Origin: Thermoplasmata archaeon
Lineage (GTDB): Archaea > Thermoplasmatota > Thermoplasmata > Thermoplasmatales > Thermoplasmataceae
Length of the DNA: 19,146 nt
Assembly (NCBI GenBank): GCA_021793945.1
Contig: JAJYRT010000020.1
Span: 1-19,146 of the forward strand
Reading direction: 5' to 3'
Numbering within the stretch: the first letter of the stretch is position 1; the number at the start of each line of letters is the position of its first letter. This document shows positions 15,191-19,146 of the stretch, piece after piece. The notes under the pieces are model-generated. The model was not told the origin of the DNA and searched no databases. It worked only from the letters and a program-made list of their open reading frames with translations. Position numbers and translations under genes: made by a program.

Positions 15191-15974
15191 GCCTGAATCC
15201 CAAAATCTCGCCCCTCTTCATACTATCGCTGAGGCTTTCGCTATTGCTTTTGATGAGAGCAATATTCCCATATCTAAAAATGAACTCTAATGCCGGTATA
15301 TTTCGTGAATTCAAATAAACCTCAAAGATTCCGTCCCGATAAAGGTCGTTTAGATTTCCGCTCCATTTAACCTCTCCCTTATCAAGCACTATAAAGTAAT
15401 CCCCCACCGCCTCAGCTTCCTCAGGGATATGTGTCGAAAAGATATATTCCCTGCCACTTTCCAACAAACGGTCTATAAGTTCTGCACTTCTTAAAGCATC
15501 CAAGAAAGCAAAGGGCTCATCGAGGATCAGCGCACCTTCAGTGCGGTAAGTCGCATTAATAATCGCAACAAGCCGAGTTTCACCTGATGAAAGCTCGCTC
15601 ATTCTCTTATCCATAATTTGCTCAAGGATTTCCATGTCAAAAGCCTGGTTCATATTATTTTCATATTTCCTGGTTTTCTGCAGAAACTGCATGAAATCCT
15701 TGACACGAATTCTATAAGGATAACGCGAAACCCCGAACATATACGAGAGTTCTTCAACGGACCTTTCTCGTTCATCGTATGGGCACACATCATCTATAAA
15801 GGCCTCGCCTTCCGTTGGTCGCAACAATCCGGATAGAACCGCTAAAAGTGTTGTTTTTCCGGACCCATTTTGCCCTAATAAGACGATTCTCTTTGCGTCT
15901 ACATTCAAATCAATTTTGTGTAGAGCAACTGAATCTCCGAATGATACCTGAAGACCCTTGCATCTAATTTGCAT
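15153..15974 (-). CDS. ABC transporter ATP-binding protein of an accessory cassette
   Basis: The 273-residue protein is a complete nucleotide-binding domain with Walker A GQNGSGKT (34-41), signature LSSGE (128-132), Walker B ALILDEP (148-154), D-loop FLDA and switch His182 (STHIPEEAE). The Q-loop glutamine seems to be missing: where a Q is usual the sequence reads SYMFGVSRYP. After residue 230 a short C-terminal region resembles those of NatA/CcmA-like exporters. It starts 5 bp after the 286-residue surface gene and overlaps the permease, so the three genes form one transcription unit. Export, or pulling of a membrane-bound substrate, is more likely than import because no binding protein is present. 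Confidence 0.9.
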   Translation of the reverse strand: MQIRCKGLQVSFGDSVALHKIDLNVDAKRIVLLGQNGSGKTTLLAVLSGLLRPTEGEAFIDDVCPYDERERSVEELSYMFGVSRYPYRIRVKDFMQFLQKTRKYENNMNQAFDMEILEQIMDKRMSELSSGETRLVAIINATYRTEGALILDEPFAFLDALRSAELIDRLLESGREYIFSTHIPEEAEAVGDYFIVLDKGEVKWSGNLNDLYRDGIFEVYLNSRNIPALEFIFRYGNIALIKSNSESLSDSMKRGEILGFRHAGVRRVYYETR

Positions 15975-15979
15975 AAATC

Positions 15980-16840
15980 TCAGAAGCCTTCCCTAAACCT
16001 TATTATTGCCAAAAGGCCACCAACCGCAAGGAGAGCAACATTAACCGGGTAGGAGAGATCAAAGCCGTATGAGATCCATCCAAGCCAGTCCTGGCTGATT
16101 GCTACATTTCCAGATCCCAGGAGAATAGTTGCAGGAAGGTTGCTCGTAAATGCCCTTGCATTTGGTTCTATCGTGTGAAAAAAACTGGTAAAGTTGGCAC
16201 CGGGGTATACAAAGTTAGCCAGAATGTATTGTCCATCAACTGCTACATAGTTAACTAAACTATCACTTGGTGCAGTAGTATTCAAGTATGATGGGTATCC
16301 AAGATAAGCTTCCGCCGCGTATTCTCTGGTGTTCCCCGTTATTTTAAGAGTTAGGTAGTTAGCTGCGGGAGTTGTATTTTTGGGAAGAACCAGCTGCAGG
16401 AAGGGGCTATCTTGATAACTCATATTACTGGAACTGGAGTAGACCTTTGTAGTCATACTACCAATGAACGGAGTTTTAATATCTTTTATATTCAGCCCAA
16501 TAGGTTTACCAACACTATTAGAAACGTTGTACACAGTCTCATCAACATGATATACACTGTTTCCAAGGCCAGTTATAAAAAACTCAAAGCCATATGCATA
16601 CTCAGTTAGATTTGGTCCCGGGGCAGTGCCATAAAATCCGTAATACCGAAGTTCGGAACCGTTAGCGCTAGGATTATGCACAGTGTCTTGAATATAGCTC
16701 CCGAAATAGAAAGAAAACATTGGAATCGCATTAATTACTAAACCAAAAAATATGAAAACTATAACGAGGTATGTTGAGACCCTTTGAAACTTCCCTCTTG
16801 ATTTAGAACCTTTCTTTCCATAAGTCTTATGATTTACCAT
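15980..16840 (-). CDS. Surface protein with a membrane helix at each end, cassette-associated
   Basis: I do not recognise a family for this 286-residue protein. A very basic N terminus (about 22 residues, many Lys/Arg) precedes a membrane helix (YLVIVFIFFGLVINAIPMF). A large domain of about 210 residues outside the membrane follows, then a last helix (VALLAVGGLLAIIRF) and a short basic tail. The outer domain is rich in Tyr, Ser and Thr and holds seven N-x-S/T sequons, typical of archaeal surface proteins, with no cysteine. A TATA-like element 27 bp upstream suggests a second promoter inside the cassette. The ABC ATPase gene follows after 5 bp, so the protein may be the transporter's partner, accessory domain or substrate receptor. 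Confidence 0.72.
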   Translation of the reverse strand: MVNHKTYGKKGSKSRGKFQRVSTYLVIVFIFFGLVINAIPMFSFYFGSYIQDTVHNPSANGSELRYYGFYGTAPGPNLTEYAYGFEFFITGLGNSVYHVDETVYNVSNSVGKPIGLNIKDIKTPFIGSMTTKVYSSSSNMSYQDSPFLQLVLPKNTTPAANYLTLKITGNTREYAAEAYLGYPSYLNTTAPSDSLVNYVAVDGQYILANFVYPGANFTSFFHTIEPNARAFTSNLPATILLGSGNVAISQDWLGWISYGFDLSYPVNVALLAVGGLLAIIRFREGF

Positions 16841-16860
16841 TAAACACCATAAAAAAATGT

Positions 16861-16872
16861 TGGTTTAAATTG
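16861..16872 (-). promoter_or_regulatory. TATA-like box inside the cassette
   Basis: On the minus strand this reads CAATTTAAACCA, centred about 27 bp upstream of the ATG at 16840. It would allow the last three genes to be transcribed without the 207-residue gene. Confidence 0.45.
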
Positions 16873-16876
16873 ATTT

Positions 16877-17500
16877 CTACTCATCAAGTGGAACGACGAA
16901 TAAAATCTCCGCAGGTTGTTGGCCCAATGTATATCCATATGTACCCACTTCGTAGTTTCCCGCTGCTACCACGTCGTTGATTATGGTACCTGTGCTTCCA
17001 CTTATGGTGTACTGTGTAGAACTTGACAGATCAGTTGTGGTTGGTGTATTGGTACTACCATCAACCACGGCGGACCCATACCATGGATTACTATGTGAGG
17101 TAGAGAAAAAGGTGTTGCCATTGAGGACAAATTGCCCTACCGATGTATCATACCCAAAAGTCCATAATGTATTGACAGTACCCAGCCAGAGACCAAGAGC
17201 ATCATAACCCGACTCATTCACATAATACTCGTTCCCATAGTACACAGTATCAGCAGGAGTAGCTAATGAAGAAGTTGAGGGAGGGTGGTATGAAAAAAGC
17301 ACACCGAAAGTTACGCCGACGCCAAAGAGGATTACTAACGAAATTGCAACAAGTTGTTTGTTTTCGGAACGGATCTGTGCTCTGATACCTTCACCTGACA
17401 CCACTCTTTTACCAAACACAATTCGTTCATTGTTGTCCATTGATCCAAGTCGTACCGAAAACTCGTTTGCCTCCAATCTGTTCCATTTTCGGTGTCTCAT
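16877..17500 (-). CDS. Membrane-anchored surface protein, first gene of the cassette
   Basis: I do not recognise a family for this 207-residue protein. About 48 mostly charged residues precede a single membrane helix (LVAISLVILFGVGVTFGVLF). The outer domain of about 135 residues is dominated by Ser, Thr, Gly, Tyr and Asn, with no cysteine (for example TVYYGNEYYVNESGYDALGL). Such a long cytoplasmic part before the helix differs from a normal signal peptide. It could be a precursor or export-linked leader, or a regulatory tail. The ATG at 17500 fits a TATA-like box 25 bp upstream (17521-17530). A second box (17504-17511) would instead favour the ATG at 17440. It leads the operon with the 286-residue protein and the ABC transporter. 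Confidence 0.7.
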   Translation of the reverse strand: MRHRKWNRLEANEFSVRLGSMDNNERIVFGKRVVSGEGIRAQIRSENKQLVAISLVILFGVGVTFGVLFSYHPPSTSSLATPADTVYYGNEYYVNESGYDALGLWLGTVNTLWTFGYDTSVGQFVLNGNTFFSTSHSNPWYGSAVVDGSTNTPTTTDLSSSTQYTISGSTGTIINDVVAAGNYEVGTYGYTLGQQPAEILFVVPLDE

Positions 17501-17520
17501 AATGATATATAGACTATGAT

Positions 17521-17530
17521 TATTTAAAGC
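17521..17530 (-). promoter_or_regulatory. TATA-like box of the cassette, overlapping the transposase stop
   Basis: On the minus strand this reads GCTTTAAATA, centred 25 bp upstream of the ATG at 17500. It contains the transposase TAA (17524-17526), so this promoter lies in, or at the very end of, the insertion sequence. A second candidate, CTATATATC (17504-17512), would start transcription near 17482. Confidence 0.5.
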
Positions 17531-18984
17531 TTATCTAGGTTGTTTTTACGTAATACGTCCAGATCAATTTTCATATCAGATACCAGATCTTTCGCTTTTT
17601 TCGGTATCTCATTCATGATCTCCTGATTCTCCATCCTGTATATCTTTATTCTCGACAGTATCAGCAACACGACTCTTACAATGTATTTTCCATCTATCCA
17701 GTTCAGGAACTGGAAGTGCAAATACAGTGAAAGAATGTTCAGGAACATATAGGTAAAAAGCGTGTGATCATCCCAGAGATATGATCTATCAGCCTCAAGA
17801 TCGTTCTTGTACACAGTGAATGCGTATTCCACATATTCAAGCTGCTTGTACAACCGGTATATCCTATCAGGTTCATAGTTCAGGTCGGCGAGAAGATAGA
17901 GTTTTCGAAATTGACCTCATTTTCATCAAACTGTTTCATGCTCCTCCTATTCGATTCAATTCTCAGAAGAAAGTCTTTCTCCTCCTCGCTTTTCAGTACT
18001 GGAACCTCGAGCATGTACACATCATTATCACGTTTCCAGTACTTGAAGGGTTTTCCATCGTACTTGAAAAAACCCGTGAAGCTATCAGTATCAGGTATGA
18101 GGGACGAATTCCTCCTCAGTGGTATGACATAGCTGAGATGTTTATTCTTCAGTTTCTTAATGCCATCAGAGGAAAAGAATTCCTTATCCGCTACTATGAC
18201 ACATTTCTCCACACCCGCCATGTCAATGGTCTTTGACATGGCTGAAACATCCCTCATTGATCCTGAAAGTATCCTGACGAACGGAGGAATTGTCCTTATG
18301 AATGAAAAGAGCATCATAACGTTGATGTATGGAAGGTGCATGCCCTTTGAATTATGGCCAGGTTCAAGGAATGACATGTTTTCGGATCTGGAGAACATTG
18401 CAGTTGAATCCATGAGAACCTATTCACTTTTTTCTGTCAGTTTTCTTATGACATTGATGCACTGATCCTTCGGCAGGGAGGAGATCATTCTTGACAGTTA
18501 ATCTGGATTCACGCTTTCGTCCATTACCCTGAAAAGATTTGTCTTCTCGTACAGAAAGTGCACGGATTTCATGGGCAATGGCTGTATGTTCCTCAGGATA
18601 ACGTAAGATATGTTGCGTTCCCACAGGGTTGGATATATATCATTCAGTACAAGGATGACGGTCTTCTCTGCTATGCCATACAGCAGTGAAATATTGCCGT
18701 ATTCATAATCAGATCTCACATTGCCCATGGATCTGGCTTCAATATGCCCCGGAGTGTTACAACGCCAAGATATTTCCCTGTCACCTTGTCCGATCTCTTC
18801 TTCCCTCTATTCCATTTGCTGGACATTTCGTACGCGTAATACCTATCACAAGGAACCCTGATCTCGATCCCCGTGGCCTTGTATTTCCTTACCCAGTCAG
18901 GCAGTTCAACAATATTACACAGTGTGTGTAATATGTAAAAGGTCTTTCGCAATAAGACAGAAATGCCACAGAATAGGCGTTCAT
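17524..18984 (-). pseudogene. Decayed DDE transposase (IS4/IS1634-like)
   Basis: Read in pieces this is one transposase. The N-terminal part has VELPDWVRKYKATG and RSDKVTGKYLGVVTLRGI. A middle part carries SDYEYGNISLLYGIAEKT. The core has the first Asp in MDSTAMFSRSEN and the second in VIVADKEFFSS. The end has a Y-x-Q-x2-Y-x-E motif with the catalytic Glu and DRSYLWDD. It is broken by a frameshift near 18740-18760, in-frame TAA at 18498-18500, in-frame TAG at 18420-18422, and a frameshift near 17890-17900, after which the frame resumes as LYLLADLNYEPDRIYRLYKQ. The first codons are uncertain. ATG at 18984 would need a further frameshift, while TTG at 18952 opens the longest N-terminal frame. 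No active enzyme can be made. Confidence 0.8.
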
Positions 18985-19006
18985 TGGAGATTGAAATGAG
19001 GGAATA

Positions 19007-19024
19007 TGTGCACTCTATTGCACA
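19007..19024. repeat. Inverted repeat above the transposase
   Basis: TGTGCA-CTCTAT-TGCACA has perfect 6-bp arms with a 6-nt spacer. It lies some 25-40 bp upstream of the possible transposase start and could be an operator or a sub-terminal feature of the element. The remaining sequence to the end of the window shows no gene that I can support. Confidence 0.3.
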
Positions 19025-19146
19025 AAGAACGAGGAGTTAAGGCTTAAACACATACGGTAACATTAATTACGTTATGCACGGAAAAAAGCGAACCAGTTGA
19101 AAAAATGGCAGATAATGGCACTAAATTGTATGAACACTGATGTCGC

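Larger units (their letters stand above)
17510..19024. mobile_element. Remnant insertion sequence (boundaries approximate)
   Basis: The element contains the broken transposase. I could not identify convincing terminal inverted repeats or a target duplication, so both ends are estimates. The left end must lie at or just below 17524 because the transposase stop is there and the cassette ATG is only 24 bp further on. The right end lies beyond about 18984. Confidence 0.45.

Noticed and set aside
17521..19040. TTTAAAGCTTA-like sequence near 17523 and TAAGGCTTAAA near 19035 as terminal inverted repeats
   Set aside because: Only about 9 of 12 positions match as an inverted pair, no target duplication is seen, and AT-rich matches of this kind arise by chance.
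1..19146. CRISPR array
   Set aside because: No regularly spaced repeats of suitable length; the direct repeats at 14124-14283 are too short and unevenly spaced.

Overview
The window looks like part of the chromosome of an acidophilic archaeon of the Thermoplasmatales type (Thermoplasma, Ferroplasma, Cuniculiplasma and relatives). The support is the gene content: archaeal Elp3, archaeal-style PyrD/PyrK, a PF04008-type adenosine-specific kinase, two tRNA-Arg genes without encoded CCA, and a complete Kdp potassium pump. Almost every gene or operon also has a TATA-like box 24-33 bp upstream of its start codon, so most transcripts should be leaderless or nearly so. No species can be named from the sequence alone.

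Left part (1-7275). A minus-strand tRNA-Arg(TCG) opens the window. Next is an 872-residue protein with a degraded P-loop, a winged helix and helical repeats, probably followed by a small coupled cysteine-containing ORF. It is transcribed divergently from a 311-residue protein of unknown function. Then comes a minus-strand pyrD-pyrK pair (FMN dehydrogenase plus FAD/2Fe-2S subunit of dihydroorotate dehydrogenase, pyrimidine synthesis), preceded by a short HisA-like protein. A plus-strand gene for a tandem universal-stress protein runs tail to tail into the potassium pump operon.

Centre (7261-14051). A compact minus-strand operon kdpF-kdpA-kdpB-kdpC encodes the KdpFABC K+ pump. The 29-residue kdpF is easy to miss but clear, and the genes overlap by 4-7 bp, with TTG starts predicted for kdpA and kdpB. 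Upstream of it, elp3 (tRNA U34 modification) and the adenosine-specific kinase gene diverge from a shared 79-bp promoter region. The kinase stop codon shares its last base with the first base of tRNA-Arg(CCG).

Right part (14052-19146). Beyond this tRNA the character changes to an accessory region. About 420 bp hold no convincing gene but several short direct repeats and a hairpin. Next is a four-gene minus-strand cassette: a 207-residue anchored surface protein, a 286-residue surface protein with a membrane segment at each end, an ABC ATPase and an ABC-2-like permease. I could not assign it to a known system, and it is the best candidate here for something undescribed. Directly upstream lies a decayed DDE insertion sequence with two in-frame stops and at least two frameshifts. 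Its transposase stop codon overlaps the predicted cassette promoter, so the element may have supplied that promoter.
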